Shown here: piece after piece, positions 1-12,400 of the stretch
Layout: each line of letters begins with the position of its first letter
How positions within the stretch are numbered: the first letter of the stretch is position 1
Origin: Spongilla lacustris
Lineage: Eukaryota > Porifera > Demospongiae > Spongillida > Spongillidae
Reading direction: 5' to 3'
DNA length: 64,000 nucleotides
NCBI GenBank assembly: GCA_949361645.1
Contig: OX442421.1
Location: 10,060,358 to 10,124,357, forward strand
The notes under the pieces: model-generated
Told to the model about the DNA's origin: nothing
Database searches by the model: none
The model's input: the letters and a program-made list of their open reading frames with translations, nothing else
Position numbers and translations under genes: made by a program

Positions 1-2555
1 GTATTCGGCTAAAGGTCAGTTTAATCCGAAAGATACAAAATGGGGATTTCATGGTAAGTTAATCATTAATTTTGCCATGCAAGATGGCTGAGCAGTGCCT
101 ATCTCCACCACAGATGACACTTGCTGAGTCTCTCCATAAGTGATTTTGTGTTGTGTGTGAATTGCTCGTCTTTTGTTTAGTTTAGTTTGTGGGGTGGACC
201 CACTACCATTAGTAATAGAGTGATACATGTGATGCTGTATTTCACTGGTTGAACACACTGCTAACAGAAGCTTAGGAATGCAAACAGGATGGGGGGGGGG
301 GGGGGGGGGGAGGCAAAGGTGTGCCCAATATAAATTCAGCGTACTTTGTATACAATGCCAAGATTGGGGGGGGGGGGGGCCAAGGCCCATTTCCTGCTGA
401 TAAAATGATTTCACTTGTACATCTATGTACTTGTATGGTAAAGCTTATGGAGCACTAACCACTTACACTTTGGTCTGTACTCAACTCCAAGTTTGTATGT
501 TTCACATCTGAAGCTTCTCTTCATCACAGTAAGCTGCCATATTATTTTATCAATCTCACTCAATGACTATTTTTCTTTTCTGGGGGGGAGGAAAAGCTTA
601 TTGTAAACTCATTAGTCATGCAGCCGCTTAGTTGTAGAAAATGTTTGGTGGTTGGGGTTTGGCCCACTGACAGGTAACTCAAAGATGCCATCCCTTGAGA
701 CATGAGTGGATATCTTTACAGTGCACTGTAAAGGTCAGCTGCTCCAGACCTTGCTACAAATTGCTTAGTTGTCAGGGGTGTGGCAGCGGCAAAAAAAAAT
801 GAGAGTGGGAAAGAAAGTGAATATGAGCAGGCCGAAAGCAAACTCATTTAAGAGTTTCCTCAATGCTTTAGTGTAATTTCAGTTCTGGAACAGGCTGCAT
901 TCAATACGCTGAAACATACATTATAGCAGCCAAATTGCTGGCAAACATGGTCTGGTGTCCAAGTCAACAATGTGAAGGGAATGTAGGCCTATAAAGACAT
1001 CTGAGACAGAAATTTCCGTCTTCATGACAGTCAATTGTGACACTGCCATTAAGCAATCTGATACGTTTCTGAATGCCTCCTCCCATTGGCACTTGACTAT
1101 ACGCTGAGGGAATACAACGTGGCACAAACCTAGGAAAAAATATTGTGTTCCCAAACACGATTCCAGCCTGTATCATCAAACATATTAACTGTTGACTTAG
1201 CAATCACATTGCATTTGATGGAGCAAATTCCAAGTGTCTGGGTACGTTAAGTACACGTATGCCTTTACAACTTCCAGTCACGTGCTCAATGGCTAATTTA
1301 ATTTTCATAGTTTGGTCGGCAAATGAAATCATCATGGCCGTATCTCTTGTGTTTGTTAATAATGATTTATACATTCATGCACCTAATCTTACAGCCTTTC
1401 TGACACAAACCAGCCCTGATGTTAGCGATCTCAGTTATTGATTTGATTAGTCTGTCTACATATGTATCTATTATTAATTGTTGTATGTACCCTAGGTAAT
1501 TTTAAATGACAATTAAATCTAAGTAGTGTTACAGTCACAGAACTGACACTAACAAATTTAAAGTTGGCTCTGGATATTGGGATCCATGCATGTGTGGCAG
1601 AGCAAAACAAGTAAGCATTGGGCTGTCTGTTCCTGCATATTGATTAATTAACAATCAAAGATGTTTTGCTGTTAAATAATAATAAGAAGAAGAGATGCAA
1701 TCTGTTTGTAATACAAAGGTCTCCTGGAGATTTGTCAAATTGTACCAAGTTCTTAAGCCTGATAAGGCTCTCATCAGGGACTCTTTGGCTGTGATGTAGC
1801 TTTTGGTAAATGGTTGAAGGTGTCAGTTGACTGGAAATTCATGGCAATGACAAGCATTGGGTTGGCTTATTCCATGGTCACAGTGTCTGTTTGCTATAAA
1901 CCGATATAAATATTTATAAAAATTAACACCAAAAATGTAAACTAAAATTCACGGGCTTTGGCAGGCAAAGCAGTGTGACTAGTGTGGGCCAGCAACGCCT
2001 GAGCCATTAGCACAATTGCAATGCTGACAGCAAGGTCAACCTCTCAGCTATGCAAAACTTTTTCATTGATGTTAATTTCATTGTTTTGTGTGTTATTTAT
2101 GTGTGATTATATTGTTGTCATTGTTATAATTATAAATATTAAATACTTATTTCACTTATTGTTTTTTGTTCAATTATAATACATGACATACTAAAAATAA
2201 ATGTTTGGAATGATTCAATGGCGGCGATGGCGGAATTTGTGACTAGCTGCAAAACATGTCCTTGTTTCCATCCACCATCAATCCCGTGGAGTGTACGTGG
2301 ACCAAGATGGCGGGCACATTTGTCAAGTTTATAATAAAATCCTATTAAGTCACGCGTAGGCAGTATACAAACTACATGTATGAAGCAAAGTACGAAGCGG
2401 TTGCATGTAAAAATGTAAAATGCTAATGCTGTCACTTTGTCTCAATGTCGGATATACAGGTACATGGAGCCGAAGGTTTCATCAATAATCTTTGACGAAG
2501 CATTGAGATTTATTTCAAACAGCCTATGCCATGCATCAGGCATGTCGATTCGTTT
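1..2555. other. Left-edge intergenic DNA, no gene recognised
   Basis: No exon chain with a recognisable protein was found on either strand. The stretch holds two long G runs near 291-310 and 366-379 and AT-rich sequence around 2090-2200. Short open frames here lack a family signature and good splice sites. An exon end could lie at the very left edge (a GT donor follows position 52), but 52 bases are too little to identify it. Confidence 0.5.
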
Positions 2556-2754
2556 ACATACACGGCCAATTCTTACGTTACGTGAGTCACCAAAGGTCTT
2601 GATTCAGTCATTAAGCGGACTTAATTTCCTGAAATTTACTGACCTTGTTCCGAATACTATTGAATTATATTGGACCCGCTTCACGGTTGAATCACGACCT
2701 TTCGGCTTTGGGTAGCGGATCTGATTCACTTAGCGTAAGAATTGGCCGTGTATA
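2556..2754. mobile_element. Imperfect foldback (MITE-like) upstream of FKBP12
   Basis: TACACGGCCAATTCTTACG near 2557 reappears inverted at about 2734-2754. Further inward, segments around 2590-2625 and 2670-2700 are also inverted relatives of each other, so roughly 60-nt arms surround a short centre. This is the structure of a small non-autonomous DNA transposon or hairpin element. It ends about 60 bp before the FKBP12 start codon. No target-site duplication is clear. Confidence 0.6.
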
Positions 2755-2817
2755 TCGCGTGCGCAGGACCTGCATTAACATCTCACGTGACCATCCGGAA
2801 TTTCGTTCCAAGTCAGA

Positions 2818-3409
2818 ATGGGAGTTGACGTAAAGACAACTAAGGAAGGAGATGGTGAGCTAAGGGTTTTTGTAGGTAAGATTTAAGAAACTCATTTTAG
2901 GAAAAACGAAGCCCAAAGTAGGACAAACTGTTACTGTTCACTACGTTGGTAAGTACTGGTAGTTGAAAATGTACGGGCGCTGGAATAAAGCCACAATACC
3001 CACGACTTGACAAGGTACTCTAACCAACGGAACTAAGTTCGACTCCTCTCGCGACAAAAAGAAGCCCTTCAGGTTTAAACTTGGAATGGGAGAGGTGATT
3101 CGGGGTAAGTCGTGTGCATGTGGATGCGAAATATTACTAGTGGTGTCTGATATACGCATGCTATTTCCTGTTCTCATTCTTACCTACACCATTCTTGGTT
3201 AAGGATGGGATGAAGGTGTTGCACAAGTAAGTGTCCAGTTAAGATAATTTATGTTCTGAATTTACTTTTTAAAATTACAGATGACAGTGGGACAGATAGC
3301 AAAGTTGACCATCTCATCGGACTTAGCTTATGGCGCAAGTGGTGTACCTGGAGTTATTCCCCCCAACGCCACACTCGTCTTTGAAGTGGAATTGCTGAAA
3401 GTAGAGTAG
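2818..3409 (+). CDS. FKBP1A: FKBP12-type peptidyl-prolyl cis-trans isomerase, 5 exons
   Basis: Coding exons are 2818-2854, 2901-2948, 3015-3104, 3204-3226 and 3281-3409, giving 108 aa, exactly the size of animal FKBP12. All introns are GT-AG and short (46, 66, 99 and 54 nt). The protein begins [13 protein letters not shown]. It has [39 protein letters not shown], a [16 protein letters not shown] stretch and ends VELLKVE, which matches the complete FK506-binding fold and its pocket residues (Y, F, D, W, Y, F). FKBP12 is a cytosolic proline isomerase that in animals binds calcium-release channels and TGF-beta type I receptors. The next gene starts 76 bp after the stop on the same strand. Confidence 0.95.
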
Positions 3410-3485
3410 TCCGCACTTTGGGGGTTTCCATTTGTCCATGTATTTTAATATAATAGGTGTGCTTTGTATAGAAATTAATGCCAGA

Positions 3486-6400
3486 ATGGCGGTCAGTTCA
3501 AGCTTCTTAAAGGTATTTGCGCAAGCGGAATTGGAAGAAAGCATCATTCCAATTATTGAAGGCAAGTACGCTATTCGCGAAATAAGGTATCATTCGCGTT
3601 GTAATAGGGCAGACTATCGTTGGAAGGGGCCAGGACTGCGGTACGGGTATTATACCTTCGAAAGGCCTCTCTCGGCATCACGTGGAGATTCTTGTTGACG
3701 GCTCTGAACACTTTATTAAGGACCTCGGCAGCCGGAACAAGACATACAGGTTTAAGGTTGGTGATACTAGTACCATGGAAACCGCATTAGTTTTGCTAAC
3801 GACAACGTAGTGGCCTTTAGTGACGGCCTTAGGCTACGTAGGTGTACATTTTAGTGACCTCGTTTAAAATATTTCCAGCACCAGCTACGACCGCACGTTT
3901 ATTACGAGCTAGGAAACAATACGGAACTTCATCTAGCCAATGTGAAGTGCCAGTACATCATAGCGGGCCTTGGTTTGGAAAACCCTACAACTGCCCATCT
4001 TGCAGCAGCAGAAGGTGAAAAGCATTTGAATGGAGATGAACAGACCTTAGGGCTGGAAGATAGTGACCAGAGCACGGTGAATGGAGGAGATGGTGAAGAG
4101 ATGGTTGAGAAAGATGAGGCAGTATGTAGAAATGATATTGAACCTACCCAGCCGTACTTTGCTGGGGGGACTGGGGAGGAGGAGCACATTGAATATGAAA
4201 ACACAGTTCCTTACAAAGAAGAAGGTATTGTGATCACGGTTATATGTATTGTGATCACGGTTATATGTATTGTGATCACGGTTATATGTATTGGTGTTAC
4301 TACAGTTCTTTGCAGGTAGTGACAACGATGAAGACATCAGCAGTATCCACTCCTCTCCAATCCTTGGTGGAAAGCCAACTTCAATCAACCAGCAAGGTGT
4401 GTGATGTGTGTTGTGTATGTTCCTTCACTTGTGTTGTGACTGTATGGCAGTGTCATTTGCAAATAATTTCAGGTACTCAAGGTATCAAGGCTGGATGCCA
4501 TAGGGTATCCTTTGGACCAGCTGTATGCAGTGCTGAGGAGGAAGACACTGACTCTCAGGATGATGCTGGGTCAAGCAGCCATGCTCCTTTAGCGGACACA
4601 TCTCTGGCTGTTAGCACATCAGATGCTGTTGACAAGAGTGCTGAAACATCAGTCAGTAAGCATGCCTTTGAACTGGACAGTTCAATTAATGGTCAGACCA
4701 TCCCTGTGGTGGGTACTTCATATGATGGTCAGACTGTCCCTGTGGTGGACACCTCATTTGATGGTCAGACCATCCCTGTGGTGGACACCTCATTTGATGG
4801 TCAGACCATCCCTGTGGTGGGTACTTCATATGATGGTCAGACCATCCCTGTGGTGGACACTTCATTTGATGGTCAGACCATCCCTGTGGTGGACACCTCA
4901 TTTGATGGTCAGACCATCCCTGTGGTGGGTACTTCATATGATGGTCAGACCATCCCTGTGGTGGACACTTCATTTGATGGTCAGACCATCCCTGTGGTGG
5001 ACACTTCATTTGATGGTCAGACCATCCCTGTGGTGGATACTTCATATGATGGCCAGGCCGTCCCTGTTGGTCATGGCTGCACAATTCCTGATGATAACAG
5101 AACCACTACCTCTCAGTACAAAGGCTGTGATGAACAAGAAGGGAAGAAGAAGAGTGACGAATGGGGCAAACAAGTGGGCAGTTCAGAGCAGCAAACTGCT
5201 CTGTTTGGACAAACGGTTGCATATGACCTGGTTGATAACACGGGGGAGCCCACTGTGGCATACAACCTTGCTATTGATGAGACAGAAGAAGATTCAAAGG
5301 ACGGGAAAGACATATCTTGTGTCCTTTTTTCGGAGCAAGAAAGCAGTCCTCTTGTGCAAGATGTGCCAGTTGTGCCCGCACAGTGCAATATCCGGAATGT
5401 AGACAGTCAGCACAAAGGTGTATGCCAGGATCAGAAGGATGGCAACCCAAAGGATCAGAAGGATGGCAGCCCAAAGGATCAGAAGGATGGCAGCCCAAAG
5501 GATCAGAAGGATGGCAGCCCAAAGGATCAGAAGGATGGCAGCCCAAAGGATCAGAAGGATGGCAGCCCAAAGGATCAGAAGGATGGCAGCCCAAAGGATC
5601 AGAAGGATGGCAGCCCAAAGGATCAGAAGGATGGCAACCCAAAGGATCAGAAGGATGGCAGCCCAAAGGATCAGAAGGATACCAGTCTAATCCCTCAGCA
5701 GGCTAACTCTCAGGATAGTAGTCCTGTCCCTGTGGAAGCTAACCCCTCCACGGATGTTGCTGACTTGAAAGGGGCCAAAATGGGAGTACATGATGACTCC
5801 AGTGATGACTTTACTTCTCTTATTCCATCAGTTGCTAGGGGAAGGTACAGCAAACAGAAAGTTAACACACTGTTGAAGGAAAGAGGCAAAGCTGCAAGGA
5901 GAAAAGGCAGTAAAGCAGCAGGGTCTAGTGATGAGGAAGTGAAGAATGGCAGCTCTGTTCAGCCATCACTGGTGGATAAAGGCAGACGAGGAAAGAAGGC
6001 TTCTGTGAAAGCGAGTAGTTCTGTTGCTGAGCCTGATGAGAGCATGGTCGAACAGCCAACAGTTGTAGCTGAACCATCACTGGTGGATAAAGGCAGACGA
6101 GGAAAGAAGGCTTCTGTGAAAGCGAGTAGTTCTGTTGCTGAGCCTGATGAGAGCATGGTCGAACAGCCAACAGTTGTAGCTGAACCATCACTGGTGGATA
6201 AAGGCAGACGAGGAAAGAAGGCTTCTGTGAAAGCGAGTAGTTCTGTTGCTGAGCCTGATGAGAGCATGGTCGAACAGCCAACAGTTGTAGCTGAACCATC
6301 ACTGGTGGATAAAGGCAGACGAGGAAAGAAGGCTTCTGTGAAAGCGAGTAGTTCTGTTGCTGAGCCTGATGAGAGCATGGTCGAACAGCCAACAGTTGTA

Positions 6401-9400
6401 GCTAAACCATCACTGGTGGATAAAGGCAGACGAGGAAAGAAGGCTTCTGTGAAAGCGAGTAGTTCTGTTGCTGAGCCTGATGAGAGCATGGTCGAACAGC
6501 CAACAGTTGTAGCTGAACCATCACTGGTGGATAAAGGCAGACGAGGAAAGAAGGCTTCTGTGAAAGCGAGTAGTTCTATTGCTGAGCCTGATGAGAGCAA
6601 GGTCGAACAGCCAACAGTTGTAGCTGAACCATCACTGGTGGATAAAGGCAGACGAGGAAAGAAGGCTTCTGTGAAAGCGAGTAGTTCTGTTGCTGAGCCT
6701 GATGAGAGCAAGGTCGAACAGCCCACAGCTGAACCATCATTGGTGGATGGATTCTTGCAGGAGAGCGGCCCTGTTGCTGAGACTATTAAAGTCACCACTG
6801 GTGAACATGCTAAAGTTGTTGAGGGAAGCAAACAGTCAGAACTCAAATCACCACAATTGGAAGGTGATGTACACAAGTCACTGAATGAAAGATCAACTGA
6901 TGATAAGTCTTCTCCTCCTCCTTCATCCTCTTCATCAACTTGTTCATTGGTTCCTTCTGTAAGTGGAAGCTCCAAAGGAAGCCATACCTCTGCAAGGCTG
7001 CCTGCCAGAGCAAAGGTATTCTGTCATGTCATGGTGGTAATGTGTAGTATGTGAAGGGGTGGACTGGGGGGTGGGGTGGTTAGTACTGGGTGTGGGGTGG
7101 GGTAGTAAGGGGTTATTACTGGGTGTGGGGTGGGGTAGTAAGGGGTTAGTACTGGGTGTGGGGTGGGGTAGTAAGGGGTTAGTACTGGGTGTGGGGTGGG
7201 GTAGTAAGGGGTTAGTACTGGGTGTGGGGTGGGGTAGTAAGGGGTTAGTACTGGGTGTGGGGTGGGGTAGTAAGGGGTTAGTACTGGGTGTGGGGGTGGA
7301 TAGTGGATTAGGTATGGGAAGTACTCCCCATACCTAATTCACTGGAATGGGCAAGGGAAAGGTTATGGAAATGAATGAAGTAGTGTGACCACCAAATAGG
7401 CTACTCCAAGAAGAAGTGTAAAGCCATCACTTAATTTAGAAGGTGAGTGAGTGTGAGGTAGCCACTTGGTGCATAATACCATTTCACTTCCCTTACAAGG
7501 CACCCCTAGTCTTCGTCCAAAGTGTTCAGTGGAGACAGAAAAACCTCGTGTCCTGTTTACAGGGATAGTGTACCAGGAGGGAGAGCAGATAGTGAAGGAC
7601 CTGGGAGGACAGCTGGTGGAGTCTGTATATGAGTGTACACACTTAGTCACTGACAAGGTTAGTGCATATATGGTATGGGAGATATGGTTGATGTGTGTAT
7701 GGGCAGGGGACATACTTATAACAGTGCACCAGTGTAGGGGACATACTTATGTCAGTGCACCAGTGTAGGGCACATACTTATATTAGTTCTTTTACTGAAG
7801 ATGGTGCGGACTGTCAAGTTGCTGTGTTGTTTATCACGAGGATGCCACATTGTTAACTCACGCTGGCTGGACCAGTGTCAACAACAGGGCATATTTTTGC
7901 CAGCTGAAGGATTTCTACTTAAGGACAGGACTGCAGAGCGTCAACATAATTTTTCATTACAAAGGTGATTGTCTGCTTTGGTCCTGGGATGCATGGATGT
8001 TTTGTCTGAACCAGACCTTGCACCTGGCAGGCTGGTTGCAGCTACTGGGTTAAAGGGGACGATGTGGAAACCTCCCTCCCATAATGAGTGCGCATGTGCA
8101 TGTTTGTGTATGCTTGTGTATGTGTGTAGTGTGCTTGTGTAGTGTGTGTATGTGTGTATGCTTGTGTAGTGTGTGTAGTGTGTGTATGTGTGTATGCTTG
8201 TGTAGTGTGTGTGTATGCTTGTGTAGTGTGTGTATGCTTGTGTAGTGTGTATGTTTGTGTATGCTTGTGCATGCTTGTGTAGTGTGTGCATGTTTGTGTA
8301 GTGTGTATGCTTGTGTAGTGTGTATATGTGTGTATGCTTGTGTAGTGTGTGTATGTGTGTATGCTTGTGTAGTGTGTGTAGTGTGTGTATGCTTGTGTAG
8401 TGTGTGTATGTGTGTATGCTTGTGTAGTGTGTGTATGTGTGTATGCTTGTGTAGTGTGTGTATGTGTGTATGCTTGTGTAGTGTGTGTATGTGTGTATGC
8501 TTGTGTAGTGTGTGTATGTGTATGTTTGTTGTGTGTGTATGCTTGTGTAGTGTGTGTATGCTTGTGTAGTGTGTATGTGTGTATGTTTGTGTAGTGTGTG
8601 TATGCTTGTGTAGTGTGTGTATGCTTGTGTAGTGTGTGTATGTGTGTATGCTTGTGTAGTGTGTGTATGTGTGTATGCTTGTGTAGTGTGTGTATGTGTG
8701 TATGCTTGTGTAGTGTGTGTATGTGTATGTTTGTTGTGTGTGTATGCTTGTGTAGTGTGTGTATGTGTGTATGCTTGTGTAGTGTGTAGTGTGCGTGTAT
8801 GCTTGTGTAGTGTGTGTATGTGTGTATGCTTGTGTAGTGTGTGCATGTTTGTGTAGTGTGTGCATGTTTGTGTAGTGTGTATGCTTGTGTAGTGTGTATA
8901 TGTGTGTATGCTTGTGTAGTGTGTGTATGTGTGTATGCTTGTGTAGTGTGTGTATGTGTGTATGCTTGTGTAGTGTGTGTATGCTTGTGTAGTGTGTGTA
9001 TGCTTGTGTAGTGTGTGTATGTGTGTATGCTTGTGTAGTGTGTGTATGTTTGTGTAGTGTGTGTATGCTTGTGTAGTGTGTGTATGCTTGTGTAGTGTGT
9101 GTGTGTGTATGCTTGTGTAGTGTGTGTATGTGTGTATGCTTGTGTAGTGTGTGTATGTGTGTATGCTTGTGTAGTGTGTGTATGTGTATGTTTGTTGTGT
9201 GTGTATGCTTGTGTAGTGTGTGTATGTGTGTATGCTTGTGTAGTGTGTAGTGTGCGTGTATGCTTGTGTAGTGTGTGTATGTGTGTATGCTTGTGTAGTG
9301 TGTGTATGCTTGTGTAGTGTGTGTATGTGTGTATGCTTGTGTAGTGTGTGTATGTTTGTGTAGTGTGTGTATGCTTGTGTAGTGTGTGTATGCTTGTGTA

Positions 9401-12400
9401 GTGTGTATGCTTGTGTAGTGTGTGTATGTGTGTATGCTTGTGTAGTGTGTGTATGTGTGTATGCTTGTGTAGTGTGTGTATGTGTATGTTTGTTGTGTGT
9501 GTATGCTTGTGTAGTGTGTGTATGTGTGTATGCTTGTGTAGTGTGTAGTGTGCGTGTATGCTTGTGTAGTGTGTGTATGTGTGTATGCTTGTGTAGTGTG
9601 TGTGTATGCTTGTGTATGCTTGTGTAGTGTGTGTATGCTTGTGTAGTGTGTGCATGCTTGTGTAGTGTGTGTATGCTTGTGTAGTGTGTGCATGCTTGTA
9701 TAGTGTGTGCATGTGTGTATGTTTGTGTAGTGTGTATGCTTGTGTAGTGTGTAGTGTGTGTATGCTTGTGTAGTGTGTGTATGCTGTGTATGCTTGTGTA
9801 GTGTGTGTATGCTGTGTATGCTTGTGTAGTGTGTGTATGCTTGTGTAGTGTGTGTATGCTTGTGTAGTGTGTGTATGCTTGTGTAGTGTGTGCATGCTTG
9901 TATAGTGTGTGCATGTGTGTATGTTTGTGTAGTGTGTATGCTTGTGTAGTGTGTATGCTTGTGTAGTGTGTAGTGTGTGTATGCTTGTGTAGTGTGTGTA
10001 TGCTGTGTATGCTTGTGTAGTGTGTGTATGCTTGTGTAGTGTGTGTATGCTTGTGTAGTGTGTGTATGCTTGTGTAGTGTGTGTATGTTTGTGTAGTGTG
10101 TGTATGCTTGTGTAGTGTGTGTATGTGTATGTTTGTGTAGTGTGTGTATGCTTGTGTAGTGTGTGTATGCTTGTGTAGTGTGTGTATGCTTGTGTAGTGT
10201 GTGTATGCTTGTGTAGTGTGTGTATGCTTGTGTAGTGTGTGTATGTGTGTATGCTTGTGTAGTGTGTGTATGTGTGTATGCTTGTGTAGTGTGTGTATGT
10301 GTGTATGCTTGTGTTGTGTGTGTATGCTTGTGTAGTGTGTGTATGCTTGTGTAGTGTGTATGCTTGTGTAGTGTGTGTATGCTTGTGTAGTGTGTGTATG
10401 TGTGTATGTTTGTGTAGTGTGTGTATGCTTGTGTAGTGTGTGCATGTGTGTATGCTTGTGTAGTGTGTGTATGTGTATGCTTGTGTAGTGTGTATGCTTG
10501 TGTAGTGTGTGTATGCTTGTGTAGTGTGTGTATGCTTGTGTAGTGTGTGTATGCTTGTGTAGTGTGTGTATGCTTGTGTAGTGTGTGTATGCTTGTGTAG
10601 TGTGTGTATGCTTGTGTAGTGTGTGTATGCTTGTGTAGTGTGTGTATGCTTGTGTAGTGTGTATGTTTGTAGTGTGTGTATGCTTGTGTAGTGTGTGTAT
10701 GTGTGTATGTTTGTGTAGTGTGTGCATGCTTGTGTAGTGTGTGTATGCTTGTGTAGTGTGTGTATGTTTGTGTAGTGTGTGTATGCTTGTGTAGTGTGTG
10801 CATGTGTGTATGCTTGTGTAGTGTGTGTATGTGTATGCTTGTGTAGTGTGTATGCTTGTGTAGTGTGTGTATGCTTGTGTAGTGTGTGTATGCTTGTGTA
10901 GTGTGTGTATGCTTGTGTATGCTTGTGTAGTGTGTGTATGCTTGTGTAGTGTGTATGTTTGTGTAGTGTGTGTATGCTTGTGTAGTGTGTGTATGTTTGC
11001 GTAGTGTGTGTATGCTTGTGTAGTGTGTGTATGTGTGTATGCTTGTGTAGTGTGTGTATGCTTGTGTAGTGTGTGTATGTTTGTGTAGTGTGTGTATGTG
11101 TGTATGTTTGTGTAGTGTGTGTATGTGTGTATGCTTGTGTATGCTTGTGTAGTGTGTGTATGCTTGTGTAGTGTGTGTATGTGTGTATGCTTGTGTAGTG
11201 TGTGTATGTGTGTATGTTTGTGTAGTGTGTGTATGTGTGTATGCTTGTGTATGTTTGTGTAGTGTGTGTATGCTTGTGTAGTGTGTGTATGCTTGTGTAG
11301 TGTGTGTATGCTTGTGTAGTGTGTGTATGCTTGTGTAGTGTGTGTATGCTTGTGTAGTGTGTGTATGTGTGTATGCTTGTGTAGTGTGTGTATGTGTGTA
11401 TGCTTGTGTAGTGTGTGTATGTGTGTATGCTTGTGTTGTGTGTGTATGCTTGTGTAGTGTGTGTATGCTTGTGTAGTGTGTATGCTTGTGTAGTGTGTGT
11501 ATGCTTGTGTAGTGTGTGTATGTGTGTATGTTTGTGTAGTGTGTGTATGCTTGTGTAGTGTGTGCATGTGTGTATGCTTGTGTAGTGTGTGTATGTGTAT
11601 GCTTGTGTAGTGTGTATGCTTGTGTAGTGTGTGTATGCTTGTGTAGTGTGTGTATGCTTGTGTAGTGTGTGTATGCTTGTGTAGTGTGTGTATGCTTGTG
11701 TAGTGTGTGTATGCTTGTGTAGTGTGTGTATGCTTGTGTAGTGTGTGTATGCTTGTGTAGTGTGTGTATGCTTGTGTAGTGTGTATGTTTGTGTAGTGTG
11801 TGTATGCTTGTGTAGTGTGTGTATGTGTGTATGTTTGTGTAGTGTGTGCATGCTTGTGTAGTGTGTGTATGCTTGTGTAGTGTGTGTATGTTTGTGTAGT
11901 GTGTGTATGCTTGTGTAGTGTGTGCATGTGTGTATGCTTGTGTAGTGTGTGTATGTGTATGCTTGTGTAGTGTGTATGCTTGTGTAGTGTGTGTATGCTT
12001 GTGTAGTGTGTGTATGCTTGTGTAGTGTGTGTATGCTTGTGTATGCTTGTGTAGTGTGTGTATGCTTGTGTAGTGTGTATGTTTGTGTAGTGTGTGTATG
12101 CTTGTGTAGTGTGTGTATGTTTGTGTAGTGTGTGTATGCTTGTGTAGTGTGTGTATGTGTGTATGCTTGTGTAGTGTGTGTATGCTTGTGTAGTGTGTGT
12201 ATGTTTGTGTAGTGTGTGTATGTGTGTATGTTTGTGTAGTGTGTGTATGTGTGTATGCTTGTGTATGCTTGTGTAGTGTGTGTATGCTTGTGTAGTGTGT
12301 GTATGTGTGTATGCTTGTGTAGTGTGTGTATGTGTGTATGTTTGTGTAGTGTGTGTATGTGTGTATGCTTGTGTATGCTTGTGTAGTGTGTGTATGCTTG

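Noticed and set aside
1..52. Possible exon end (YSAKGQFNPKDTKWGFH then GT donor)
   Set aside because: Too short at the window edge and without a recognised family.
921..1203. Two overlapping minus-strand frames of ~78 codons
   Set aside because: No family signature, no splice context, and they overlap each other in different frames.
5959..6975. 338-codon minus-strand frame opposite MDC1
   Set aside because: It is a shadow of the 111-bp coding repeat; the plus-strand frame joins the FHA and BRCT domains through valid splice sites.
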